64,000 nt of DNA from Ricinus communis (lineage: Eukaryota > Streptophyta > Magnoliopsida > Malpighiales > Euphorbiaceae): positions 23,993,001 to 24,057,000 of the forward strand of contig NC_063263.1 of the NCBI RefSeq assembly GCF_019578655.1, given 5' to 3'. Numbering within the stretch: position 1 is the first letter of the stretch; each line of letters begins with the position of its first letter. The position numbers and the translations under genes are program-made. Shown in pieces: positions 1 to 9,845 of the stretch. Under the pieces are notes generated by a model. It did not search any database. It was not told the origin of the DNA and saw nothing but the letters and a program-made list of their open reading frames with translations.

Positions 1-340
1 TGACCATCCGGATGAGGCTTTATCTCCCAATGATGTCGATTCCCCAAACCACAAAAGGCCACAGAGATGTCAAATTGTAAAGTTCGGTTAGGGGTAGATG
101 ACTCAGGTCACTATAGAGCTCAGGGATATACAATCTTTTTTCATTATTAACCAATAATAACCTTGATGCAAAATCTTTTTGGTTAACACTATGTCATTCA
201 TGTGAGACCTACACACCCCTTTGTGTATCTCTTCCATTACTGTTTGTGCTTCTACTTTAGTCACACATAGGAGCTAGACTCCTGAAACCATCCTTCTATA
301 CAATACTCCCCCATGGTTATGTAGTTCCTAGTTTGCAGTG
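1..340 (-). pseudogene. gypsy integrase fragment (zinc-binding region and start of catalytic core)
   Basis: Translating the minus strand gives a stretch reading LYRRMVSGV, then a stop, then CVTKVEAQTVMEEIHKGVCRSHM. This corresponds to the H-H half of the integrase HHCC zinc domain in plant gypsy elements. Further on, PFVVWGIDIIG marks the beginning of the DDE catalytic core, followed quickly by a stop. The rest of the core lies beyond the window edge. Internal stops show it is dead. Confidence 0.75.
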
Positions 341-499
341 CATACCTTTCCTCCATAGTCACTTTCTCTAGATATTCCCTATCTTCTACAAATATCTTCA
401 AATCATAAAACTAAGGCTTCTCTTCTCGTCCTATCTACACTTGCATTACCCGATCTCCATGATAACAAGGTGCACCTGATTTTACAATCATCAACGGCT

Positions 500-805
500 T
501 CATCGAACGCTGTGAGGGGTTGTCCTATATAGACGAAAGGGTAGCCAGTGCATCTGCCATTTGGTTCTCATCTCATGGCAAGTGTATGAAGGAATATTGG
601 AGAAGTTACAAACTAAAGTTTTGAGAGAGCTGACATATGGTTTTAACCTCTCTTCTTTCACTTCCCATTCTTCGAGGGCTTGTTGACTTACCAACATGGA
701 GTCTTCATAGACCATCAGCTGCTTTGCTTGTGCTACCACTACTGCTTCTAATTCAAATAAACACACTTCATACTCCGCTATGTTATTTGTCACTTTAAAG
801 TCCAA
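500..805 (-). pseudogene. gypsy RNase H fragment
   Basis: The minus-strand reading contains TNNIAEYEVCLFELEAVV followed by QLMVYEDSMLVSQQALEEWEVKEERLKPY. This matches the gypsy RNase H pattern in which TNN-AEYEA holds the catalytic Glu and Y-DS-LV holds the catalytic Asp. In this copy the Asp position is kept (EDS). The frame is open for about 100 codons, but the domain is cut off on both sides from RT and integrase by stops. It degraded the RNA strand during reverse transcription in the ancestral element. Confidence 0.75.
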
Positions 806-1170
806 CCTCTTTTGGCCATTGATAGCATCTCTCCTTCAGGTGTAATCAGAACTACTCCTAACCTTGCACCTCTCATATTCATATCGAAGTATATCTTTCA
901 TTCTTGAATATCGATTATCCCTAGATCTTCATTAAAAAACTCCAGATCCCAAGGGTCATCTCCCTCGATTGCATTTTGAGCCAAGAATTCTGTTGTAGCT
1001 AAGTACAAAATTAACTACTTGCTATCATTTTATGGCTTCGATACTGGTGACTTCATTCTGTCGAAGGCTTTCTGACAATGTTCGTCCCATACAACAGGTT
1101 AGTGTTTCCTCAAATGCTTGAAGATAGGATCAAAAACCACTGTGAGCTTGGAAATGAACATAATGTTGTA

Positions 1171-1503
1171 CTACAAACATCTTAAAAACCCACTGACCTC
1201 TTTCTCTGTCTTAAGCCTTGGCATCCCCTGAGTAGCCTTTACCTTGTTCGAATCGATCTCTATAGCCCATTGACTCACTATGTGCTCTAGCAGCTTCCTT
1301 GATGTTACCATGAATCTGCTTTTATTTAGATTGCATCTTAGGTTATACCTTTCCACTCGTCCCAAGAACCTATCAATAGCTTGGAAGTGCCCTTCCCTTG
1401 TCTCAAACTTTACCATTATGTCATCCATATACACCTCCACCTCCTTATGCATCATGTTATGAAAATAAGATAGTCGGTGCACTCTGATAAGTTGCCCCCG
1501 CAT
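1171..1503 (-). pseudogene. gypsy reverse transcriptase fragment (YMDD box)
   Basis: The minus-strand frame reads HKEVEVYMDDIMVKFETREG, the catalytic YMDD box and its flank. It is followed by HFQAIDRFLGRVERYNLR and a stretch ending in TEKEVSGFLRCL, the usual palm-to-connection region of plant gypsy RT. The upstream fingers region is frame-shifted away near 1503-1560. Both catalytic Asp residues of the YMDD box are intact, but the enzyme is not expressible because of surrounding stops. Confidence 0.85.
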
Positions 1504-1784
1504 TCTTTAGTCCAAAAGGCATAACCTTATAACATTATGTCTCCCATTCGGTGATGAACACCGTCTTTGGCTTGTCTACTACTACTATCATGATCTGGTT
1601 GTATCTAGAGAACCTATTGGTGATGAAGTACATTGCACTTGATATTGTTCTGTTAACTATCACATCTAAGTGTGGAAGGAAAAAATCATCCATTTTTACT
1701 AGTGCTAAAAATGTCCCTCCACATCTCTTTTCATCTCATCGTAGGATTTTATAACCATGTCCGATAGTTTCAGGTCTTTCGTAG

Positions 1785-1982
1785 TCATCCTAGTTTAGGG
1801 AGTATGCGAGAAGGATAGACATTGATGGTTGACCCATCATCTACCATCACATATAGGGTTCGCTTCCGTTTCACCTCTACTGTAATATATAGAGTCTTAT
1901 TGTGGTCTATTCCCTCTAGTGGTAAATCCTCATATGAGAAAATGATCATCTCGGTGGTTTTATCAGTTACCATTTTGACCAT
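1785..1982 (-). pseudogene. gypsy aspartic protease fragment
   Basis: The minus-strand reading includes FSYEDLPLEGIDHNKTLYI, then VMVDDGSTINVYPSRILPKLG. The DDGS motif stands where retroviral-type proteases have the catalytic D-[ST]-G; here it reads D-D-G-S, as in many plant gypsy copies (D-G-G/N-S). It lies between the gag remnant on its right and RT on its left, as expected. The frame is open for only 65 codons. Confidence 0.7.
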
Positions 1983-2429
1983 TTCCCCAAGGATAGCTGT
2001 TGTGCTTACAGTGATACCATATAAGGCCTAGATTAGAGCCTTTATGTGATCCAATTAGTGCATTAGCAGCTCTCAGATGTCGATCATCTTATTATTTTTC
2101 TTTAGCTATTCCAACAACCCCTTGTCCTCTTTTTCTATCATTTTTCAACTTGTTTCAGTTCTTGCACCCTTGTGTCCTTACCTTTACCCACTGGCTCGGC
2201 TTCTTTATTAGAGTCGTTATCTGTCTAGATATCTTTTGCCCTATTGTCTTGGACTTCATACTCATACTCAGAGTTGTACTAGATATCAATAGTCATTACT
2301 AATTTCTTTTCACCTTATTTCCATACTTCTAGAAAGAAAGAATCACTAACCATTTGATCATCGTCCTCTGGTCTCCAACCACTCGACACAATATCTACAA
2401 TCTAATGTCAGCCAAAAGAGGCCTCGAAT

Positions 2430-2840
2430 AACAAACTATGAAATCAAATTTGCCCAAGGGCTGCCCTAGTAGGTCTTGTATTCATACCGAGGGAGTTGTT
2501 TTGCTTGCCATTCCCTATAGTATATCAAGTCCTGAATTTCATGCTTGAGACGATTACATTGATCCGTCACATGCCCGAAGGCATAGTGATACTCATAATA
2601 TTGGCCATTGTGAGGGTTAGAACCAATTCTTGATGATTGGGCTTGAGCTTCCTACTTCTTACCAAATGTTGGAACACCATAGATAATGGTGCCTTTAGCT
2701 CAATGAAGGTTTTTTGTGGGCTTATTGGCTTTGGCTTGGGTTGGGATATGTCTTATAAAGAGTCCATGACCTCCTTTTCACTTAAATCGAGGGTGATCAT
2801 GGACACTTGGTTCGAAGGTGGTGTGGAGAAAGCATATGGA
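2430..2840 (-). pseudogene. gypsy gag C-terminal remnant
   Basis: On the minus strand the reading NGQYYEYHYAFGHVTDQCNRLKHEIQ (two frames) corresponds to the Y-[CE]-x-H-x3-GH-T-x2-C knuckle that ends gag in this group; the first Cys is replaced here. Upstream sequence up to about 2840 gives further gag-like text with frameshifts (MITLDLSEKEVMDSL). No full-length reading remains. Gag would have formed the particle shell. Confidence 0.6.
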
Positions 2841-3108
2841 AACGTGTCATCATAAAAGGGTTTTATGATGACATGTGTTAAGAAAGTAGCTTGACATATG
2901 GTGTTAGTATAACTTAACACGTGTCATCACAAAAGAGTTTTATGATGGCATGTGTCAACAGAACTTGAGATGTGTCATCACAAAAGAGTTTTATGATGAC
3001 ATATGTCAATAGAGCTTGACACATATCATCACCAAAGAGTTTTATGATGACATGTGTCAATACTGCTTGACACATGTCATCACAAAAGAGTTTCTTAATG
3101 ACATGTGA
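2841..3108. repeat. Five tandem palindromic units (about 40-45 bp, spaced 50-75 bp)
   Basis: Five copies centred near 2860, 2938, 2985, 3038 and 3088 share TGTCATCACAAAAGAG and TTTTATGATGACATGTGTCA. Each copy is an imperfect inverted repeat: the left arm (TTGACACATGTCATCA) pairs with the right arm (TGATGACATGTGTCAA) around an A/T-rich loop. The last copy has a damaged right arm. They could be part of an LTR or 5' leader, or a foldback element that expanded in tandem; I see no gene in them. Confidence 0.85.
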
Positions 3109-3120
3109 TTGTATAACTGT

Positions 3121-3143
3121 GTTAAGGATTATGAATCCTTAAC
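3121..3143. repeat. Perfect 10-bp stem hairpin
   Basis: GTTAAGGATT and AATCCTTAAC are exact reverse complements separated by ATG. The hairpin sits directly right of the palindromic array and 200 bp before a TATA-like box. Its role is unknown. Confidence 0.8.
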
Positions 3144-3344
3144 ACTATATAAGAGAGTTTCTTACTCCTATTATCAGTATGACAATTCGACATACTTACT
3201 ATAATAATAAGGTTATCATAGTAGGAAACTTGAAAGAGGAGAAAAAGCTCTTCATCTTCAAGGATTGAATAGCTTTGCTTGAGACTAGCTGTGTGAGATA
3301 ATCTAGAGAATTTGTAATTGCGAATCTCTAGAGAAATTTTTGTG

Positions 3345-3352
3345 TATAAATA
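3345..3352 (+). promoter_or_regulatory. TATA-like box upstream of the third ORF
   Basis: TATAAATA followed by a C-rich stretch lies 135 bp before the ATG at 3487, with a pyrimidine-rich leader (3400-3486) between them. This is a plausible plant core promoter arrangement, but there is no expression evidence. Confidence 0.35.
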
Positions 3353-3486
3353 CCCCCTAGGCCTTATTACATGCACTTTAACTGTTTTAAAAATTCTTCA
3401 AGCAATTCATTTCTCTCTCTCAAAGAATTTTTTTCATTTCTTCAACATACATTACATATCATCTTCATCTCTCCTTTCTTTCTTAA

Positions 3487-4756
3487 ATGGCTCCTAAAAA
3501 CACCATTTCTCAAAGGAACAAGGGTACAGGTAAGGCCCAAGATGAAGATCGTCTTGCCTCATCACTAGACATACCCACAAGAATGAAGGGTACCACTCAA
3601 GAGGCAAGAACTAAGTACAAAACCCTTACCAAGAAGTTTGAGGCATCTAGAGCCCCTCTCAATGTAGATTTTATAAAGCTTGGAATCAATAAAGATGTTC
3701 TCAAGCACCTAAAAAACATTCAAATGGAGAAATTGGTGTACCCAACTATGGATGGGCACAAGGAACTAACTTTAGAGTTCCGAAGTTCTCTAGAAGTGAG
3801 TAAAAGGCAAGGAGGAGAACTTGGCTATTTTGGGATCAATTTCAACCTTTTTGGACAAAGGTTGTAATTGACAAGAAGTAAACTTGGAAGGATCTTCAAC
3901 TTCCATGAACATGGCATCACGACACTCAATGACTTACAAGTAAATTTGGTTTCCTTTTGGAAAGAAATTTCTATTGAGAATAAAATTGATAAAAACTTCA
4001 ATGACAAACAATTCAATTCCCTTCTCCATTGGACTCTTCATAGAATCATCACACTAACCATTTGTGGAAGGTGTGATGGTAATGAGAAGATCACCCAAAA
4101 AGACCTTAGCATCCTTTATTGCATGGTCCATAACAAGCCCATTCAATTAACTTACTTCTTTATTGATCAACTTCTCCATCTTTTCAAATCTTCTTATGGT
4201 TGTGTCATGGTTTCATCTTATGTCTCCATGATTCAGAACTACTTCAAACTCCTAACCCCATAAACATTGCCTTTTTAAAAACCCCTTTACCCTTAAGCAC
4301 CAACTACATAACCATTCAATACTTCCTTCGCTCCAAAGTTCTAAGGAAAAAGAGTGATGAGTCTTTGGAAGTCATTTTGATTGCTAGTGCCATGTCATCC
4401 ATGGAACAGGCAAGGAAAAAGAAAAGGATAAGGTTGAACATTGAGGTGAAAAAAGAGGAAGAAAATAGGAGGTTGAGGAGACAAGAAGTGAGGAAGAAAG
4501 GGCTGAGCAAGAAACAAGTGTACCTCAAGGAAGGATTACCCTAAGGGGTAAAATGATGATCTTTATGAAAAGACAAGCAAGAAGAATTGAGAAGTTCTAC
4601 AGGCTTCTCAAGCATGTGCATAAAGACCTCATCAAAATGCAAAAGCATCATGGAATACCTTATTGCTATCCAGATTCTTGGCGCTTATCCGATGATGATT
4701 CTACTGATGAGGAGCATAAAGAGGAAGAAGAAACAAGTGGTTTAAAGGACACTTAG
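3487..4756 (+). pseudogene. Third ORF (plant transposon protein / ATHILA ORF-1-like domain) of a copia element
   Basis: The ATG at 3487 opens a frame reading MAPKNTISQRNKGTGK and later KELTLEFRSSLEV, ending at 3867. The reading resumes at 3868 with HWTLHRIITLTICGR, KDLSILYCMVHNKPIQLTYFFIDQL, then a lysine/glutamate-rich coiled-coil (about 4390-4530) and an acidic tail (DDDSTDEEHKEEEE) ending at 4756. Three stops or frameshifts break it. The pattern matches the env-position ORF found between pol and the 3' LTR in plant retroelements (the plant transposon protein domain, related to ATHILA ORF-1). Its function is unknown even in intact elements. The start was chosen for the pyrimidine-rich leader and the typical MAP/KR N-terminus. 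Confidence 0.6.
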
Positions 4757-5133
4757 AAGCCATTTCTTCTCTCATTTTATCTTGCATTGCATTCACATTT
4801 TCCATCTCTTTCATTGTGTGTCATCTTTTTCATCTTTCTTTTTCTTTTGTTCTTATTATCCCAATCTATGTAATTTTTTGTTTTTATTAATATGACTTAT
4901 TTTCTTTAAGACTTGATTATGCTTAATGCTACCCTCATTTAGACCTTTACATAAATTTTGTGTTAATTATCCCTCTTTAATGCCTTAACGTGTTTAATTT
5001 TTTGAGTTTGACAAAGGGAGAGAGAGAGATAAAGAGCAAAAATATCCTTAACTTACATGCACAAATTAAGGGGGAGTCACAGTTTTAAATTTTCTAATTT
5101 ACTTTATCTTTTTGCTCAATTTGTTTGTCAAAA
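4757..5133 (+). other. Noncoding 3' region of the copia element
   Basis: A T-rich stretch between the third ORF and the polypurine tract. It contains a GA-rich patch (GGGAGAGAGAGAG near 5017-5029) and an AGGGGGAG run near 5069-5076. No open frame of note. Confidence 0.6.
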
Positions 5134-5150
5134 TAAAAAAACGGGGAGAT
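5134..5150 (+). other. Polypurine tract before the 3' LTR
   Basis: AAAAAAACGGGGAGAT directly precedes TGTTAGCC. Such a purine tract primes plus-strand DNA synthesis in LTR retrotransposons and fixes the LTR start at 5151 and the element orientation as plus. Confidence 0.75.
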
Positions 5151-6195
5151 TGTTAGCCTAAGTGCCTTGTCCTATGACTTATTCTCTTATCTTTTGATCT
5201 TAAAAAATAAATTGATGTTTGAACTAATGTTTCTTTGAGTTTCAATAATATAGCATAAGTCAAGTAGAACTTCCTTAAAATCGCGATCGCACCATGAGAG
5301 CACACCCACGAAAATTAACATTTTGGTGGCAGTAACTGCAAGTCTATAATTGCCCAAAATTCCAATTGCACCATGTAGGGCGCAATCACATAAATTGGAA
5401 GTTTGAAAGCATAAGTCTTTAGGGTTGAAAAGCTTGAAATTGCAGCCGCAACTCTGGTGGTAGGGCTGCAAAAATTGAAGACTAAAGTAATTGTGAGAAA
5501 CTGCCAGCGGTCATATCAGAAAGCCGCCAATACCATGCGCCGCATCAGATAGCCATTAGAGGCATTTCAAGGATCGCGACTGCTAAGCAAAGAATTGCAA
5601 CCGTGATCTGCATCCTGACAAGTGCATTTAATGCACTGTTTTAAGGCCAAATTATGTGTACTTTTGGAGATTTGCTCGTAATGGTTCTTTGAGTTTTTGG
5701 CTTATAAAAACCATATCAACATGCCATTTAAGGTTGATGAACAACCTCCATAAGTCCACATTATTATACTTTCAATTCTTTCTTTCTTACAATTAATATT
5801 TCTCTTTTCTGGTTATTGAAAGAGCTTGAATGCTCTTGTGAGGTTTGAGTGTTAGCCAAAATACTTGGATTAAGGTCTAAGGGTTAGCCTAAGAAAAATA
5901 TTGTAAAGGTTGTGTGTGAGCCTAAGAAACACAAATTTGTAAGGCTAAGTGTGAGCCCTAAAACACTAAGTTGTGAGTGAGCTTGAAAAGTCCAAGTGTA
6001 AAGATTCTAGTATAGTGAATACCCAATTATGAATTAGGGAGTGGGCGTAGGGGTTTGTTAACATCTGAACTATTATAATTCCTTATTCTTCTTACCCTAT
6101 ATCCATTCTTCCTTAAACAAACTTTTTAAAGTTACCATCATTTCTCTATTCAACAATTCAACTCCCCTTTCTTAGTTCATAAGGGCAAACATCGA
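5151..6195 (+). repeat. 3' LTR of SIRE-like copia element
   Basis: It starts TGTTAGCC right after the polypurine tract. It contains a stretch of small internal repeats around 5860-6000 in which 'GTGAGCC(T)AA(G)A' variants recur. The right end is not fixed; a CA within 6170-6195 is my estimate because no second copy is available for comparison. Confidence 0.6.
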
Positions 6196-6384
6196 TAACT
6201 TTCAAAGAGTTATTGATAATTAAAGGAATTTATCAAAACTCTTTTTTGATTGATAAATTTAAATTTTTAAATATTTAGGATAATTATCAATAAAAATTTG
6301 CTAAATTATAGCTAAAATCTAGATAATTATCAATAAAAAAAACCTCTAGAAAGCACATTCTTTTAATTATTAATATTTAAAATA
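6196..6384. other. AT-rich spacer
   Basis: Contains two copies of a TAATTATCAATAAAAA(A) motif about 50 bp apart (near 6281 and 6322). No gene seen. Confidence 0.5.
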
Positions 6385-7417
6385 GTAAAACACCGAAAAA
6401 CGATGTGAAAATTCGAGTTTTGGGGCAATCGGCTGGACGCAGAGCCGATTGGCTCTAGGTTGGCTAATTTTTAGAATTTTTACAATTTAGTCCGTGTACT
6501 TGGCAATTTGTTTGATTTTGACTCTGAAATTTAAATTTTTTATCAATTTAGTCCAATTTAATGTCAAAAAAATAATAATTCACTCAATTACTTGTAATCT
6601 TAATTAGAATTTTTATTTTTCCTACTGTGTGAGACTAAGGAAAAATATCAACTTTCATCATTGGGTTTTCCGCCATTCCCTCGATATCTAGATTTGGAAG
6701 AGATATTTACACTTATACTCTACAAAAATAATGGACAAAAATATGATTGATGTGTGATTGCTAACAAAAATTAACCCACATAAAAAATCTGACTTTTGCA
6801 TGCAATCAATAGTCCATTAAGTAAGAAGATGGTAACTTGACCTAATAAAATTAAATTAGATTTAACTGAGTTTTGTCATGTATAATAATAACATCACTCA
6901 TTTAGACTAAGGAACTAAAGGAGACCTTTGCATGCGAAAAAAAGCTCAATTAGATTAAAAAAAGGATAAGATTAGACTTAATCAATAAAATTGGGTTAGA
7001 CTAAGTGAACCTGTATGAAATGTGGTTAATTAGGATAAAAAAATGGTAAGGTTGGGCTGGACTGGACTTAGTAAAACTAGGCAAGAATTAGATGAAATTT
7101 TACCATGTTGTATTATTTATATGTAGAAATAATATACTGCTTTATAGGCAATATATTATTAAGTAATAAAATAAAAGGTAGAAATATACAATTAAAGAAG
7201 TTGGCTTCTGGATCCATCTTTGTCTGTGACAATACTTTCTTAAGGAATCTATCTATGGTACAAAGTAGAAAAAGTGTCATACTGATTACCCAGGTGGTGA
7301 CTTCCTTCTCCATGTTAGTCTATGTAACTAGTTAATATTTTTCTGATTAGGTTGCAAAGTTTTGCACTGTAGTTGTCACTAATACACTTGAATCCACGCT
7401 TGAACCTGCCGCCCACA
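6385..7417 (+). repeat. Diverged LTR fragment of the element A family
   Basis: Near 6430 the CGCAGAGCCGATTGGCTCT text, and at 7200-7417 GGCTTCTGGATCCATCTTTG, GATTACCCAGGTGGTGACTTCC and GCCGCCCACA, align in order with the second halves of the A LTRs (near 14690 and 15380-15601; near 35440 and 36130-36357). It is much more diverged than those two are from each other. This copy ends CCCACA where the others end CCCATA, suggesting the ancestral LTR ended in the canonical CA. Confidence 0.6.
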
Positions 7418-8165
7418 TTTTTTCTATATATTAATTATTCAACAACATAATAATACATGACCAAGTAATTTATTGACTAAAAATATACAAACATGTCATA
7501 TGCATTGGTCAAAAAGTCCCTTTCAGCAATGCTAATTGCAATAAAGTGGTTTCTTTATTCTTTTGTGTTGTTTCTTCTTTTAGATAATTTTTTTTTATTT
7601 TAATCTTTTAATATCCTACATATTATTATTATATATTATTTTTTATTAATTAAATTAAATTAGTAAGAAATTAAATTTAATTATCTTAACAATATTAAAT
7701 TCTTTCAGTTTCTTTATCTATCCTTCCTCTTCGCACTTTTATATTCATGAGATATTTCTACCATTATGCTGTTGGTGATTAATTGATTATAGTATATGAA
7801 TGGCAATGAGAGAAATTAACGTATTGAAATACTTTTGTATATTTTAGACGTTTAATTTTACTATTATTATTATTTTTTTAAGATAATAATATTTTATATA
7901 TGGAGTCATGGTGTTAATGGACTATAAATAAAAATTATTTATATTATTTATACTATTGTGTTAATGGTGTTATGTATTTTAAAATAACATTTATCGTATA
8001 GATTATAAAAAAATTATTTTATAATTAAAAATGATCTTTTAATATTAAGTCTTGATTTTATATTATAGTAAAAGTGGATGTACAATTGTTTCAAGAAATT
8101 AAAATAATAATAAATTTAAATATGATTACATTACATTATATAAGTACATATATAGAGAATCAAAC
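7418..8165. other. AT-rich intergenic spacer
   Basis: No gene recognised. Near 7660-7745 it carries text (TAAATT..TTTCAGTTTCTTTATCTATCC..CGCACTTTTATAT) that recurs loosely near 8740-8800 and 42575-42640, so a dispersed AT-rich repeat is likely. Confidence 0.5.
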
Positions 8166-8526
8166 ACAAGAATGTAATGGCCATTACATTATATTCACTT
8201 ATCACTTATATAACTAAACATAGTAATGGAATGATGAATTATATATTATTACTTCTTTGATTATATTACTTAGTTGATTACATTTCATTATATTACACTC
8301 TACCAAACATATCCTTAGTGTTTCTTTTAAGCTTTTGTATATATGTTTGCATATTTTCATTAAGAATAATTTGGTAATAACAAATTAACTATACAACAAG
8401 AATGTAGTGGCCATTACATTACATTCACTTATCACTTATATAACCAAACATAGGAATGATGAATACATTATATTCTATTACTTCTTTGATTACATTTATT
8501 AGTTGATTACATTTTATTATATTGTG
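8166..8526. repeat. Two direct copies of a palindrome-bearing unit (MITE-like)
   Basis: Copy 1 (8166-8300) and copy 2 (8396-8526) share about 130 bp starting ACAAGAATGTA(A/G)TGGCCATTAC. Copy 1 carries a perfect 20-bp palindrome at 8171-8190 (AATGTAATGG/CCATTACATT). Copies are 230 bp apart. The GTAATGGCCATTAC text is typical of plant hAT-type MITEs, but no terminal inverted repeat or target duplication was pinned down. Confidence 0.65.
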
Positions 8527-9845
8527 CAAGTAATAATAAATTAACTATACAACAAGACTCTATCTATTTCTACCAGTACTTATTATTTTAAAATTTAAAA
8601 GATGAAAATAACTCTTTATTTTTTATTTATAATCTTTTTATTACTTATATTAAATTAGTAAAAAAATCAAATCAACCAATATTAATAAAATCAATTATAA
8701 GGCCCTAAAAGAATAAATCAACTAATATTAATAATACTAATTATAAGGTCATTTCAGTAACTTTATTTCTACACCTCTTCTCGTATTTTTATATGTTACT
8801 AATATTTTTACTCACGTGTATTACACATAAATATTAATTATTTGATTCTTTATAACTTAAAAATAAAATAATATATATATACATTTATTAAATTTATAAT
8901 CATAATATTTTTAGTATTAAAATAATGACAAGATCCTTTTTCTATAATAAATTCATTTATAAATAAATCTATTTATGATTTATGAAACTTATATTGATTA
9001 TTTGTATAGCTATCAATAAATAAATTTAATATATTGTCAAATAAAATTAATTTTACATGTATTATAAAAGTATATTAATATAATTGAATAATTATGTAAT
9101 ATATTATAATTATATTTAGTAAACACTTTCTATTATGAATTATTATTTTCTTTCTTTACTTTAAAAATTGTAAAAGTGAAATTTTTTTAATTCTAATATC
9201 ATATTTATGTTAAGATCTCTAAAATTTATTTAAGTCATTATCACTATTTAGAATAAATATAATTAAATAGAAATTTAGTAATTTTTAAGATGTAATAAAA
9301 GTATCCAAATTATTATAAAAGAATTTATAAAGCTTTTATATCTAAATCACGTCGGTTACTTTGAAATTACTATTAAACTTAATATTGAGTTAATAATTCA
9401 TTGTTCATGGTACTATTGGATAAATAAATTTTGATTGTGATTTTTGACTAAAACAAAAAATTTATCAAACTAAGAATTATAAGGACTTTTAGTATTAAAA
9501 AGTAAAATTATTTTCAAATTGTAATCCATTTATTTAATTTTCATATTGTTTATGTAAATATAAGAATCTATTTATTATTAATAGATATTTTTCTCTTTTT
9601 GAAAGCTAATAATTTAATCTTAATTTTATAAAAAGAATGTTCGTTAAATGTTCCTTTTAAAAAGAATTTTTTTTATTGTGTTTCATCTCATTCTTGTTAA
9701 TTTTTTAAATTTTACATAAAAAAAATTATTTAAAAGTAATATACTTTAATAAATTAAATTATACCTAATTAGCAAATAATTTAATATTTAGCTACATATT
9801 AGATACATGCAAGACATTAGTATTTATGATTTTAATTAAATCAAG
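8527..9845. other. AT-rich intergenic spacer
   Basis: Over 1.3 kb of very AT-rich sequence with no open frame or recognised element, apart from loosely repeated motifs (AAGGTCATTTCAGTAA near 8747) shared with 42575-42600. Confidence 0.5.

Larger units (their letters stand above)
1..2840 (-). mobile_element. Degenerate Ty3/gypsy LTR retrotransposon, polyprotein part
   Basis: Read on the minus strand, gag, protease, reverse transcriptase, RNase H and integrase remnants follow each other from right to left, the Ty3/gypsy order. Every domain carries stops or frameshifts, and neither LTR is identifiable: the left end runs off the window and the right end meets a palindromic tandem array at 2841. 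The wording of the domains (YMDDIMVK in RT, CVTK-VEAQ before the integrase zinc region, PFVVWGIDIIG at the integrase core) resembles chromodomain-less Tat/Athila-side gypsy elements. That lineage call is family knowledge, not proof. It is an inactive relic. Confidence 0.85.
3121..6195 (+). mobile_element. 3' part of a SIRE-like Ty1/copia LTR retrotransposon
   Basis: A third-ORF remnant (3487-4756) is followed by a noncoding stretch, a polypurine tract (5134-5150) and an LTR starting TGTTAGCC at 5151. The LTR text 'gagtgggcgtagg...ctgaactattataattcc' near 6035-6085 resembles the downstream part of SIRE/Maximus-type LTRs. No gag, pol or 5' LTR is present in the 2.8 kb to the left, so only the 3' end survives, or it is a non-autonomous derivative. 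The LTR right end is uncertain by about 50 bp. Confidence 0.6.

Noticed and set aside
1171..1503. Endogenous pararetrovirus as source of the YMDD reverse transcriptase
   Set aside because: An integrase remnant and the gag-protease-RT-RNase H-integrase order identify a Ty3/gypsy retrotransposon.
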